A stretch of 64,000 nucleotides of DNA. Source: Symsagittifera roscoffensis (taxonomy: Eukaryota > Xenacoelomorpha > Acoela > Convolutidae). The notes under the pieces were generated by a model, which searched no databases, had not been told where the DNA came from, and worked only from the letters and a program-made list of their open reading frames with translations. The stretch spans positions 18,355,872-18,419,871 of the forward strand of contig NC_087068.1 of the NCBI RefSeq assembly GCF_963678635.1, in the 5' to 3' direction. Shown one piece after another: positions 45,345-57,678 of the stretch (position 1 is its first letter; each line of letters starts with the position of its first letter). The position numbers and the translations under genes are program-made.

Positions 45345-46004
45345 TTTTAGTTCAATCGTAATATCAGAGTTGATTAATATCATTCAAACAACCGAGAGGA
45401 AATTTAAAAAGGTTAAGAGCTCTGAACAATTAACTTCAGACAAGGCTAACCAAATAAAGCAGGGTCAAGCTTCAAATGTGAGCTGATTTAAAGTCAAACA
45501 TCGACGACGCCTAATCATTCATAACTGGAATTATTATCATCAAGGAAAATTCAGAATTTCTGCCAAACTTAATAGAAAAATTCTGCATTTCGAGCGATGG
45601 TTTGAATTTTGAAAAAGCAATTTCAGCTCATGATCTTCCAGCTCTAGTTTATCATTGCTCCGATTGTTATAAAAACTGGAATAAAAACTGATTGGTTTGA
45701 AAAAAGAGCAATCGGTATACTTATCCTCTTTTTGGAATGATTTATATCACATAGAAAAACACAAACAAATAGAGCGCAAAAACAGAAGATGGTTTTTTTC
45801 AGTTTTCTTGACAACGGAAGTTTTTTCCTTTCAGGTGGTTGGAAAAAATTGAAAAATTGTTTCTCATTGTCCAACCAGCAGTCTTAGAATTTTTTTTAAA
45901 TTCAAGTGTATTTTAAGATAATTTAGAGCAAAGAAAGCAACTTTCGGATTATTTACAAATTTATTGGGAGACTTTTTTTTAATACAAACTACAGATGTTT
46001 TCAC
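45345..46004. other. Upstream region of the protease-homologue gene
   Basis: Lies 5' of the minus-strand start codon, so promoter and 5' UTR should be here. AT-rich, with no specific element that I can support. It ends at the assembly gap. Confidence 0.4.
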
Positions 46005-46204
46005 NNNNNNNNNNNNNNNNNNNNNNNNNNNNNNNNNNNNNNNNNNNNNNNNNNNNNNNNNNNNNNNNNNNNNNNNNNNNNNNNNNNNNNNNNNNNNNNN
46101 NNNNNNNNNNNNNNNNNNNNNNNNNNNNNNNNNNNNNNNNNNNNNNNNNNNNNNNNNNNNNNNNNNNNNNNNNNNNNNNNNNNNNNNNNNNNNNNNNNNN
46201 NNNN
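46005..46204. other. Assembly gap (200 N)
   Basis: A run of exactly 200 unknown bases, probably a scaffolding placeholder. Any frame drawn across it is meaningless. Confidence 0.99.
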
Positions 46205-46347
46205 GTGAAACCCCCCTTCCTATTCATGTAATAATTTCGAAGATTGAAATCCTATTCTACAGCAATTTTCAGTCAACGAGCAGAATATATAGCCTGCGAA
46301 ATATTTTGACAGCGAATAGCTACTTTAAAATGTTAATTACTCAAAAT

Positions 46348-46793
46348 CAGGGGCGGATCTTTTTTTGAGGGGGGGGGGGGGGCGGATTTTCAAAAAATTT
46401 TCGAAAATTTTGACCTTTTTTTTTTTTAGTTCGACCAAATTGATTTTCCGAGCTCTTCTAAAGCACTATAAAGTCCCTGTTTTTGCCAAGTTTTCTGCGC
46501 CGCAGGCAAATTTTTGAAAAAAAAAACAGGTCAAAAAAGCCGTTTTTAGGCACTTTTTGAAAAATTTTGACAAAAAAATCGCGTTTTTTTTGGCGCGCGC
46601 TCCCCCTCAAAGTTAGTATATATTGCCGCCGAAGGCGCCTTTAGAAAAGATTTAGGGTCGGTCGGCAAAAAATGGATTTCTTAAAAAGTACCAAAGGGGG
46701 GACCCTTTGGGTCGGCAGGGGGTCGAATCCCTGAGGGGGGGAGGCGTCCGCCCCCCCCCTCCCCCCGCCCCTTCCCCCCTAAATCCGCCCCTG
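46348..46793. mobile_element. hAT-like MITE with CAGGGGCGGAT ends
   Basis: Starts caggggcggatct and ends taaatccgcccctg. Flanks are ctcaaaat and ctcaaata, an imperfect 8-bp duplication as hAT transposases make. The interior holds G and C homopolymer runs next to each end (long ggggg after 46366, ccccc before 46775), so the element could fold back on itself. No coding sequence. Confidence 0.65.
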
Positions 46794-47915
46794 CTCAAAT
46801 ATTACTCTTATATATTTTTCGGTTGATTTTCTCTATTTTGCTCTCAAACTTAATTTTTTAATTTATGAAATTCCATATTTCATCTCCTCTAAAATGATTT
46901 GGGACGGAAATTGTACGGTAGGTTCTTCGAATTATTTGAAGGGAACACGAGCATTTCTTTCTTGGAAAGCCGGAACAAAAACACTGCTTCATCTTTGATG
47001 ACGTTTGTAAAAATCAAGCCTGGATTTAAAGAGCAGAAACAAAGAAAAGGAAGCGTCTTTCCAAGTATAACTCCTTTGCTATGTTTTTTTTCTGGAATCA
47101 CTACTGAATGCACACTCTAATATGGTATATCGCTCATTCTTTTGTTTATTTGAGTTTCCGTGAAAAACACACCTATTGCTCTCAGTTGCTTCCGACTTTC
47201 AGCTGCTGTAACTATAATTCCTTCTTAACAAACTGAACAAATTTCAGCGCACTAAATCGGAACAAAGTCTGACAACGTGAGTCGGATTAGTTCTTAACTA
47301 CTTTTACCGTCTTCCTAGTTAACCTTCTTAGATGTAATTAATTACCTTTTCGGCAAAATAGATGTTTGCAATGAAAAAGTCTGTCCTTAAAAAACGGATG
47401 CTATCTAGTTTTAAACTATCTTTTTTTCTCTCTCTTTTGAACGGCTCGGAAAATAAAAATTTGAACTAAATTGTCTCTACTTATAAAGATTTGTGAGTTT
47501 ATACTTTTTTATATGGAGCTTTTAAAAACAAATAGTGCTTTCCAAACTGCTTCAATTCATACTTCCAATAAAATATACTACTGAAACCAAGGAAGTTGAA
47601 TCCAAATGTAACTAAGCCGAAAAGTAACTAAGCACGCCAGAAAACTTGAATTTTCAATGGCGTCAACATTTACCTGGGAGTTCATGATTTCAGCAGAGAA
47701 CTAATAATGGTACAGGAAGTTCGAAAAATTGAACACGACAAAGAAACTGGAGCCGAAGACCCGACAACGGGAACCCGAAACCAGAGTGCGGATAACACCC
47801 GAAACAACTCGTGCGCCGCTCAACACTCGCCCGAGAACATGCAACAAGATAATAAAGTCCACCAGAACTAAACTGCGACTCCTAACCCTCTTCAGGACTA
47901 GAAATAACATAACCC
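46794..47915. other. Intergenic region with one coding-like stretch
   Basis: Mostly AT-rich without genes. The segment 47690-47880 is more balanced in composition and, after an acceptor-like tttcagcag, encodes about 57 codons rich in Asn, Gln, Glu and Thr (EVRKIEHDKETGAEDPTTGT and so on) before a TAA. It could be a disordered exon or chance. Confidence 0.3.
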
Positions 47916-48853
47916 GGCTCTTTTCCAATTCCAATCCCGTTTCCACTTTTCAACAAAAAAATTGAAAATGTACTTCAGCGTTGTCATAATGCGGGGGGTG
48001 TTTAAAAGTGGCCGAAGTACAACAGTGCCGAAAAATGCGAGAAAATATCGGAGTAATTTAAACAAATTTTTCTAAAGAGCGGGAAATTACTGACGCTAAT
48101 TAACAAATGCAAGACTGCTCGTATATCAGAGAAAACATTGAAAACGCTGTACACTTTGAACAATATTAAAGTGTAAAATTTTGAGTCGTACAAAATAAAT
48201 ACGAGCAATTAGCTAGCCTCGATTCAATTTGGAACAATTCTTTTGTGCGGGATAACTTGCCACGCATATATAGTTTGCGTCACCCTCTCGAATGAACTCT
48301 TCGGAGAGCGCGCATAATTTAGTCCTAGGAACATGGAAAATTTGACAATTTTCAAACCACCAGAACTTTACAAAAAAATATCGGAGGTAAAATATCTTTT
48401 TACGATTGAACTCAGGAAGTCGAAATCTTTAAATGGGTATAAAAAGTTTTTGTTGAAAACTATTATTTCGATCGGTGAAAATTGACTGAAAACCCACTTA
48501 CACCGTTTTCTTCGAAAGAGAAAGTCGGAACAAAAATTACTCTAATTTTGGCGCCAAAATGTCTGCAACTGCAAATTAAACAAATATTTTGGCGCCAAAC
48601 GTCTAATCTGCAAATTTTCTTGCTGAAAATCTGTAAGTGTCGCTTAAGATTGTAGCCTTTTACCGTTTAATTTTGATTGCCGCACTTATCATGTTGAAAC
48701 TTTTTCAAATTTTTGGCACTATTGAACAAAGTTTTCATTTTCGGCATTGTTGTACTTCGGCACTGTCTTCTTCCCTTATTATACAAGTTGAGCAAAAACA
48801 AGTATGTTAAAAAAAACTTTGAGAAGAGAGTGTGTAGGGATTGGAAAAGAGCC
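47916..48853. mobile_element. Fold-back MITE with GGCTCTTTTCCAATT ends
   Basis: Ends are ggctcttttccaattccaat and an inverted gggattggaaaagagcc. The inverted arms extend inward with interruptions: gccgaagtacaacagtgccg at about 48011 is matched by cattgttgtacttcggcact at about 48747. Arms of roughly 120 bp flank a centre occupied by a diverged H-repeat. The terminus is the same as in the small MITEs at 6-9 kb, so one transposase may move both. Confidence 0.65.
48110..48537 (-). repeat. H-repeat copy F, nested in the fold-back MITE
   Basis: Plus strand runs aagactgctcgtatatcaga to gaaagtcggaacaaaaatta, the same ends as copies C and D at 19 and 21 kb, with a diverged middle (gaggtaaaatatctttttacg, ggaacaatt). 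It lies between the inverted arms of the MITE. Confidence 0.5.
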
Positions 48854-49879
48854 CATAAATCCATGTATGCGTTTAAAAAAATAATTAATAGTTACATAAT
48901 AGTTATATAAGTTGAAAAGTAAATTTTAGTTATCACCAAATTGTTGGCAATATCCTTTTCGGTCAAGGAATCTGAACGTTAAATAATCTAAAACTGCTCA
49001 TTTTGAAGACGGATTTCAGTTTGCCAATGATTTCCTCGCATAAAACTGTTTACAAAAAAAAACTAGTTGACCTAAAATGATATAGTTTTTGACGGACTAA
49101 ATTGCTCAAGGTCATCTATATTGCCAACATTTTGGCATTACTTAAATAAACTAGTAAAATACATACCTCTAAGAAACTGGTTTTAGCTACAAACAGTTTT
49201 TTTTGCTGTGTCAGAAAAATTGAAGCTCAAATGACGTTTCTTGCTTCACATAATCAAAGTTGCTTATTTTGTTTCACGCTTTTTAGTGTACGTTTATGTG
49301 TGTGTGCTTGCGTTTCATGGTTAAAAAAACATGACCATTTTGGTATTTTTATCCAAGAAAACGCCCAAAAAAGCCTTTTTGTGCTATAACCGCTCTCGCT
49401 CGGGAGCGGATTTGGGGGGGGGGGGGCGTAAGTGGCGGGAGCTTTTTCTTTTAAGAAAGAAAAAAGTCACTACTTCACCGCCCAAAAAGCAAAAAGTCCC
49501 CCTTTAGTATTGTTTTTGGGAAGTTCTCTTTTTTATCACTGATACTATCTTAAATTTTAGAAATCTCTAATCCCTATTCCTTCGTTTGAAGTTATCAATA
49601 GAACAATTAGAGCAGTTTGCATTAGGCACTGTTTTTCTACAACTGTCTGATGACTCGTGTTTTCCTTATCCTCTGCCTAGTTCTCTTGAAAGTAACTTGT
49701 TTATCACGTCTATTTTTCTCAGACATTTATTGAAGCACCATTCAAAGCCCATGTGCGATTTATTACATTTTTTAATGAAATCTACTCGAGCCTGATTTAC
49801 ACCGGTTTCTTATATTTTATACTTCTTAAAAGCTTATTAGGATGATCTTGTTAAATTGCTTAAGAAGCATAGATCTATA
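48854..49879. other. Intergenic, no gene recognised
   Basis: AT-rich with a G-homopolymer at about 49415-49428. A plus-strand frame of 69 codons at 49586-49795 has no recognisable feature. Confidence 0.4.
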
Positions 49880-51870
49880 ACGCCGCTTTTCAAGTCTCTT
49901 CTGCATGTTTATTCGACCTTGGATCAATGTTCGCTGAAAGGAAACTTGTCGCAAATTGCTTCCCAGAAGTTTTTACGATAACGGGTTGAAGGAGTCTCGT
50001 GTTTACTTGAAGGAGATAATGAAGCCCTTTTATACAAAATTGGGCCCTGTTATTGGTTCTCATTTTTCAGTGAGCGGCCTATGAGCCAAATTTACTAAAA
50101 GGATGAATGAGTCTAGCTTTTTATTAAAGGGAATTGAAATCTACCAAAAGATTTCCAATAACTGTTGCCTGTTTTTTTAACAAGACTGAACAATTTCAAT
50201 TAGTTATGGTCTGAATGATTTTTTTTACAGAAAGAATATGAACAAAGCATAATTTTTACCAAATTATAAGTCATCATTATAGTGAAAATTTCTGTTGCCC
50301 GAAATAACGTAAGCTTTGATGGTATCCCACCCTCAAAGTTTATAGTTTGCGGTTACCAACTATCCTCAAGTGACTATTGTCTCTAGTGCAAAAAAAAATG
50401 CTCAAAGTTTCATTCTAAAAACATTCTAAATTTTGACTCCAAGTTAGGCTCCAATTTAATATGGAATGAGAATAATGAGCCTTTTATGACCACTGTGATC
50501 TCGTTTTTTGGCTACATTTTGTCATCAAAAGGAGCTGAATGAAACCATATTGTTCATCGGTTAGTACCCAAAATACCGTTCTAAAAGTGGACCCGTTGGT
50601 GCCCAATATTTAGGAATTTGGCCAAAAATGAGGCTCCATTGTGTCCAGTTTTGAGTGATAATTCGAAGACAAGCGATATACACTCAGCCCTTCCCATTAA
50701 CCATTAAACCCGTTCCCATGAAAAAAAGACTATGTTTTGACCCGGGAAACGTAGCTTGTTATCCAGAAACTTTTTCATTATAACTTTTCATTATAATTTT
50801 TCATTATAACTAGCACTTTTTTTAAGTGGTTTCATATAAGAAAACAAAAAACAAACTAGGAAATACACAATTGCCGTTTCGTGCCCTAAAAATCTTTGAA
50901 AAATCATCAAGAGACTATCAGTCTGTAGAATTTGGAGACAATAGAAGCAAGGGGCTCTAAGTAAGAACATTGCAGACATCATTGTTTTTGATAAGTCGAT
51001 AAATTTAGTCGAGCGGAGAAACTCGAGCGTCGCGATCAAAGTTCTGTATTTGGAGACTTTGAAAACCAACGAACTGCGTCCGAAGTTGGCGCGACCAAGC
51101 AAGGCTAACCTCGACCGGTGCAACAAAGAAAATTTAACAGAGACTGGTCGTATCACGAAATTGTTTTATACAATAGCGTGGCTATTTTTATGACTCTGTC
51201 ACGACAATCGTTTCAAACTATGTTACGGTTAACTTCCAGGCCGAAGCAAATTAGCGCCGACGACTGATACTGCGCGATAGTAACAGCTAGAAATGAGTAG
51301 AGTAACCCGTAGACTTCTTACGAATGTTGGGTGAAAATCACTTGATTTCTGATATTCAAGTTACGCAAGAAATTTTGGGCTTCATTTTTTCATCCTCTCA
51401 TAGAAACAAAAAAAGGTGTGAAAAAAGCGTGAAGGAAAGAAAACGGTTGCAAAAAGTATGAGTGGTGTGCAACCTTGTCCAAAAAAACGTGGCTTTCATG
51501 TCGAGCCTGGCCGATATAGCAGACAGACAGTTATCATGATCGTTAATGAGTTGAATGGCGAGCCAGTTCGATTACTCTTTTTCTTGAACAATCTATAGAC
51601 ATCATCGTTAAATGATTCCAAATGCTGTATCCGTCAGTGGATTTATTTTTGCAAATCTGGAGTTTTTATGAGCATGTCAGTGCCAATTAATAATAACCCT
51701 CATTAAATTTTCATGGAGAATAATCGGTTGTAATTCAATTTCGTGGGCAAGAATGTTGCCATTATAGTCGATTCTAAATATATTTTGGGACCTCACAATA
51801 CATTTGATCCATTATTTTCAAAAAAATTAAATTGATTGTCATCCATTTAAAATCCATCATAATGGAATTT
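49880..51870. repeat. 2-kb diverged tandem duplication, first copy
   Basis: Matches the next 2.2 kb block by block: gcccgaaataacgtaagctt (50297) with gcccgaaataacgtaagttt (52349); ttctgtatttggagactttg in both; aacagctagaaatgagtaga in both; caatctatagacatcatcg in both. Divergence is moderate, with indels. The middle (about 50990-51300) is less AT-rich and could once have been coding, but frames on neither strand are conserved intact between copies. Confidence 0.75.
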
Positions 51871-54145
51871 AATGAATAGAAATATGAAACAATTCCAAAT
51901 TTTCTGCAAACTTTCATGTTATTTTTTTTATCGCTGGATGAAAAATTCTCGAAAATCTTACAAAAACCGTCTGAAGCTGTCTCATGTTTACCTAAAGGAG
52001 ATGAATGAGAACTTTTCTACAATACTTGTCCCTGTTAATGCTCTTTATTTTTAGCAAGGGGTCTGTAAGTCAAACTTTTTCAGGAAATCGATGAATCTAG
52101 TTTATACTAAAGGGCAAGTTGAAAGAGCCCAAAATCTACCAAAAATTTTTCCCCATTTTTGTAACAGGACTGAACAACTCCAGTTAGTTATAGGCTGAAT
52201 ATTTTTTTTGTAACAATATGAACCAGCCTAGTTTGTTATAACTTGAGTCAGTATTTCAGTTATCCATTTTTTGTGCATTTCAAGTGATTATTTGCAGTGA
52301 TGCATGTCCAGAAAAGAAATAATTCGTCAGCATATTGAAAACTTTTTCGCCCGAAATAACGTAAGTTTTGATGGGATCCCATCCTCAGAGCTTATAGTTT
52401 GCGTTTACCAGCTATCCTCGAGAGACTATTGTCTCTAGTGCAAACATACTCCGCTTAAGTTTCAAACGAAACATTTCTTAAAAAATTATCTAAATTTTTA
52501 CCCCAAAATTAGGCTTCAATTGGACATGAAAAAAACTATAAACACTTTTTATGCTAAGTTGTTCTCGCTCCTTTCTTGGCTCCATTCTGTCATCAAGAGG
52601 AGCTGAATTAGAGCTTTATTACCTCTGTTATTCCGCAAGAAACTAATATAAAAGTGAACCCAACGGAGCCCAGTTTTGAGCCTAAATTTTATAATTTCGG
52701 CCCAAAATGACATTCTATTAGGTCCAAAACTTGCGTGATAACCCCTTCCCGTTAACCATTCAACCCCTTCCCCTGAAAAAAGGAGTTTTTTACCCCAGAA
52801 ACGTAGCTTTTTATCCAGAAATAGAGTTCTGCATTATAACAAACACTTTTTTTTAAAATGGTTTCGCATAAGAGAAAACAAAAAGCAATTTAGGAAAAAC
52901 AAAATGGCAAAATTGCCGTTTCTTGCTTCAAAAATCCTTGAGAAATCATCAAAAGACTTCAACCGAAGAATCAATAGACTATCAGACAGTAACTTTTGAA
53001 GACATAAGCTATGAGGCTCTAAGAAACAACATTGCATATATGATTGTTTTTGATTAGTCGATACATTGAGACGAGCGTCGAAATTTCTAGATCGTTGCGA
53101 TCATAGTTCTGTATTTGGAGACTTTGAATACCAATGAACTGCGTCTGAAATTGGCGCGACCAAGCAAGACTAACTTGGAACGGTGCAACCGCAACCGAAG
53201 AAAGTTTAACAGAGACTGGTCGTATCACCAAATTGTTTTTACACAATATCATGGCTACTTTTATGACTCTGTCACGACAAAATTTTCTAATTATGTTGCG
53301 GTTACTTTGCACACCCAAGCAAAGTTAGCGTTGTCGTCTAATACTGCGCAATAGTAACAGCTAGAAATGAGTAGAGTAATCCGTAGACTTCTTACGAATG
53401 TTGGGTAAAATTACTTGATTTTTGATATTAGAGTTACGCAAGATATCTTGGACTTCAATCCATCTTCTCTTAGAAACAAAAAAGGTTTGAAAAAAGCGTG
53501 TAGGAGTGAAAAAGGTAGTGCAACCTTGCCCAGAAAGATGTGGCTTTCATGTCGAGCCGGGCCAATATCGCAGAAAGACAGTTATCATTATCTTTAAGGA
53601 GTTAAATGGCCAGCCAGTTTGATTACTCTTTTTATTGAACAATCTATAGACATCATCGCTGAATGAGCCCAAACGCTGTATCGGTCAGCCAATTATTTTT
53701 TTGCACAATTGATTTTACATAATTTACTGAAAGACTTCATCTTGTCTTTACCATATGATAGATCAGGTTTTTTTTGCATAAATTGATTTGAAACGATTTA
53801 AAAAAAAACAATAATAACTGATTCGAGCCGAGACATTTTTCAACTTTGTGTTTTCTAGTTTGAGCTAAAATACTTTTATCAAAAACGATTGAGCATAAAT
53901 TTTACCTCTCAAAATTCAAAGAAATTCTGGAGTTTTTTTTGAGCATTTCAGTGCCAATGAATATTAACCAGCATCGAGATTTCATGGAGATTGATCGATT
54001 GTAGTTTTTTTTCCTGGGCAAAATTGCTGCCATTATAATCGATCTAATTATATTTTGGGACATCACAATCCATTTGATCCATTATTTTCAAATAGGTTGA
54101 TTCGATTATCAACCATTTGAAATCCATTATAATGGATTATAACTT
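51871..54145. repeat. 2-kb diverged tandem duplication, second copy
   Basis: Second unit of the duplication, carrying an additional stretch of about 240 bases at about 53695-53930 that is absent from the first. The end of both units is rich in short palindromes (catttgatccattattttcaa, aatccattataatggatt). Confidence 0.75.
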
Positions 54146-54169
54146 GTGTTTGATTTGCCGTTCTCAATC

Positions 54170-54650
54170 GCAACACCCTCTCATCTGAAATAAAATGAAG
54201 TCTCGGTTCATTCGGCACCATTCAGGTAACACTATAACTAAAGATGCCTTTTCCATGGCTGGTATACCTTTCAAGCTCGAGTCAGTTGGTCTTCTCCGAA
54301 GCGATGGTCTTAGGCCAGATGGAATCACCATCACGCCATGGATCAGCGGTAAGCCACTCACATAGGACTATACGTGTGTGAACAGGTTGACAGCCGTAAG
54401 TTCGAGACTGAGAGGCTTTGAAGGCGCAACTGTCACAGATGAGACAGAAAAAATGAAAAAGAAACATAACCGAGACCTGTAGCTGTTGAAAGTCTAGGAG
54501 ATATAGCAAAATCCAGTTTTGTCTTCCTCATAGTGTTGGGAAAAAGAATCACTGAAAAGAACGGAGAAAAAAGAGACTCGATGATTCTCAGACAACGGCT
54601 ATGACTTTCAATTCAACGTCGAAACGCTGCTTGCATTTTGGAGGCCATAA
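54170..54650 (+). pseudogene. C-terminal tail of a LINE-type polyprotein (relic)
   Basis: Plus-strand frames give IRHHSGNTITKDAFSMAGIP, then LLRSDGLRPDGITITPW, then after a stop DYTCVNRLTA, and further on a frame with MILRQRL and, past a TGA, LSIQRRNAACILEA. The order RPDG...W...(W)D-T...QR...RGNAxxI is the conserved region after the reverse transcriptase in many transposon-derived polyproteins, where RPDG plus the following D/T strand resemble a PD-(D/E)xK nuclease. A TAG replaces the expected Trp. Truncated at both ends and broken. Confidence 0.55.
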
Positions 54651-55013
54651 ACAGTTCAAAACAATAAACACATCCTTTCTATCTATTCCAACTTTGTTGT
54701 TTTTTGTTGTTCTAGTTCTTTTGTTTTCTGTTGCTCTGGTTCTTTGAATTCAATCTTAAAGTTTTTTTTACTAAATTTTCCGTGACTCATTTTTCTCAAT
54801 CGCATATTTCAATGATTTTTTATGCGTTATCTTTTTTCCTCATAATTGCAAAAACGATCAGATCATATCGAAATATGTTTTTTGGTAATGCAAACCAGCA
54901 AAGTACGCAAAATCACCGACAAAACCACTCACTCAAAAAAACATACAAACGATCGCTGAAAGCCCGATCGCAGGTCCAAAAAGAAATCGACGAACAGTGG
55001 TGAGCATCCATTT

Positions 55014-57257
55014 TCAGCTTTGTGAGGCGTCAAGCGTCAAAATGTCCGAGAGACAAGATAAACCTCTTGGGGGGAGAAATGAGCAATCAATTAAAGTGCT
55101 TGATAACATTGAACTACCTGGATGGGTACATGAAGGGCTGTCAATGGGCCCGAAGTATCCCAATAGAGACAAATTAAATGGAAGGCGTTTTTTGGATGAT
55201 ATCAATATTTTCCTCTCACTATTGAAAAATCAAAAAACATCTGGTGAAACTTATTTTGAAATAGAAGCCGAAAGGCATATGCAAAAAACTAAGTCAAGCC
55301 CCAAGAAACAAAGCCCTTGAAAAAACGAGGAAATATCCCAAAGATAATGGGTTGCTGGCTGTGCCTTTTGATAAGGGGTTTGATTTTTGTAGAATGAGGA
55401 AATAAAAATATGATTCAAAGTTGAAATCATTGTTGCAATATGCTCAGTTTTTGAAAAAAGAGGCAATAACTGATGAGGTTATACTGAAAAATGAGAATGA
55501 ACTTAACAAAGAATTACTTGCCATAAAAAAGAGACGAGATAAGTGATCAATTATATAGTAAATCAGGTCAACAGGAGGGCAACCCGCCCGTTTGTACGGT
55601 TTGGTTAAGGTACACAAGGCTGAGACATCCCTACCTACGACCAGTACTATCACTTCCGGGCAGCTCGTATCAGAATCCTAACAAAACGCTTGCAAAGTTT
55701 TCTTCACAATTTTGATGGAGCCACTCAATAAACCAATACTAAAGGTGCCAGAGAAACAATTGAAAACATTGCTCTAGATCCGCATGAAACCATAATATGT
55801 CTTGATGTGAAAAGCTCGTACTCTTATGTTAACCTGAAGGAAATAGTTGCAATTGCCTCACAAAAGCTGTACATCCAAGAGTCTCCTCCTGAAATTCAAA
55901 GAGCAAGCCTGAAAAGGCTTTTGAATCTGGAGGTCAGCAAAATTTTTTTTCATGTGTAATGACTCATAGAATGATGGTCAAGCATAGGGCGCTTCCCTCG
56001 CTGTAATTCTGGCAAACCTATGGCTTAAAGAGTACAAGTTCGCTCTTAGACAAGAAATACCGATGCGAACGGAGATACAGCCAATGAATGACAAAAAAAT
56101 GTTTGTGCCCAGGTTGTAGCAGGAAAGTAAAATAAAGATCCAAGGGGGTTGAGTTTGAGATTTGCTGAAACTGGTATCATCTAAAATGCGGGAAAATATC
56201 CGATGATGTGTACGCATCAATAATGGAGATCGTCTGGTACAGTGAAAGCTGCTGCCGCGCTAAGAACAAAGAGAAGGATACTCCACAAAAAATATTGTTC
56301 CACAGGTATGTGGATGACATTGTTAGAACAGTTAGAGATGAGCCAAGTTGTGTTCTCGATGCCGCCAATTCTTTTCATCCAAATCTGCAGTTAACTCTTG
56401 TGGAAACTAATTCAGAGGAGAATTCGCCGTTCCTGGATTTGAACTTAAATGTATCGCAGGATAGGGGTGCAAGTTGCAATTGGTATTAAAAACTAAAAGA
56501 TGCCGGGACTATACTGAACTGTAGAAGCTGCGCCCCAACTCAGTATAAGCATAGTGTTATCCAAGGAACTGTATACAGTGTTTTTAGGAAAACATCTAAA
56601 TGGGAGCAATTTGATAAGGCTATGGAAACTAATAGGGCGCAGTGGCTGAAAAATCAGTACCGGGAAAATTGGTCCGCGAAGGTGGCGGTAGACGCCCTGT
56701 GCAAAACCATTGATGGTGATGGCAAGTCTAGGTTAGTTAGACGTTTTCGTCATCTCAATCACCAAAGGATGGGAAGCCCCCAATGCTGATGGTGCAATAT
56801 AGAAGTAACCAAAGCCAATAAATTGAAAGCAGGTTTTGAAATTTAAGCAACGTTCAAATTGGTTTCACCACAAGAAGACTAGAAACATGTTTATCATCAC
56901 TGAAGTCAGCATTTTCTAATGACCTCAAGTCAAGAGTGGTTTATACACTGTCATGTAGTGGAGGCACTACCACCTATTGTTGAGGAACATAAAAAAGCAG
57001 ACTTATCGTTAGGCCTCCGCCTTCAGCAATGCTGTCTTGAGGGACGTAGCGCATATCTTATTTGGGAAATTATACATAGATCAAACAACCAAACAAAACT
57101 GTTAACACTACAGCAATAACTGCAATACTTATCAGGTAAAACTCTAAAACAGCAATGTAAAACGGCAAACTGTAAAACAGCAATACATATCAGGAAAGAG
57201 AAACCGGGCTTCAACACGCGCGATGATTTTAGGAGCAAGTGAACACTGAAAATTTAG
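55014..57257 (+). pseudogene. Penelope-like element: RT plus GIY-YIG endonuclease, decayed
   Basis: In order on the plus strand: an N-terminal segment (LSMGPKYPNRDKLNG... FLDDI, 55100-55230), LLAVPFDKGFDFCRM (about 55355), STGGQPARLYGLVKVHK (about 55565), ICLDVKSSYSYVNLKEI (about 55797), GASLAVILANLWLKEY with a preceding stop (about 55985), RYVDDIV (catalytic YVDD at 56307-56318), SPFLDLNLNV, DAGTILNCRSCAPTQYKHSV (about 56500), then LKSRVVYTLSCSG (about 56930), the start of a GIY-YIG domain, and the closing HIRKEKPGFNTRDDFRSK (about 57185-57239). This is the canonical layout of GIY-YIG-bearing Penelope-like elements. At least three frameshifts and several stops make it inactive. Confidence 0.85.
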
Positions 57258-57644
57258 TCTCGAAATATATTTGGTTTCTTATTTTTAACGTACATGTCTA
57301 AATCGAAATTATGACTCAGAAACTTCCAGACAAGTTGATTAAACATTAAACATTTTTAAACTAATCTTAGAGGTTAAAAATTTTTTAGTCTAAAAAGTAA
57401 ATTTAGAAGTCAACTGTGATTGGCTAAATTTTAAACATGGTTGTCTAGAACCAAAATTTATGTCAATTTTTTGTTTAAAAAAAAATTTGTAATTTGATGT
57501 TTTATCGTCATTTAGTTTAGATCCTTGTAAAAATCCTGACGATGCACATAGATGCGAAAACCTTTGAAATTTACTTTTTATCCAAAATCTCTTGAAAACG
57601 TATCAACTAACACCGAGCACTAAAAAAAGGTGTCTAAATAAAGA

Positions 57645-57678
<34 letters not shown>

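Noticed and set aside
45964..46368. Open frames spanning the run of N
   Set aside because: They are artefacts of translating unknown bases.
55014..57257. Using the in-frame TAA of the Penelope-like element as support for an altered code
   Set aside because: The element also has TGA stops and frameshifts, so it is simply degenerate.
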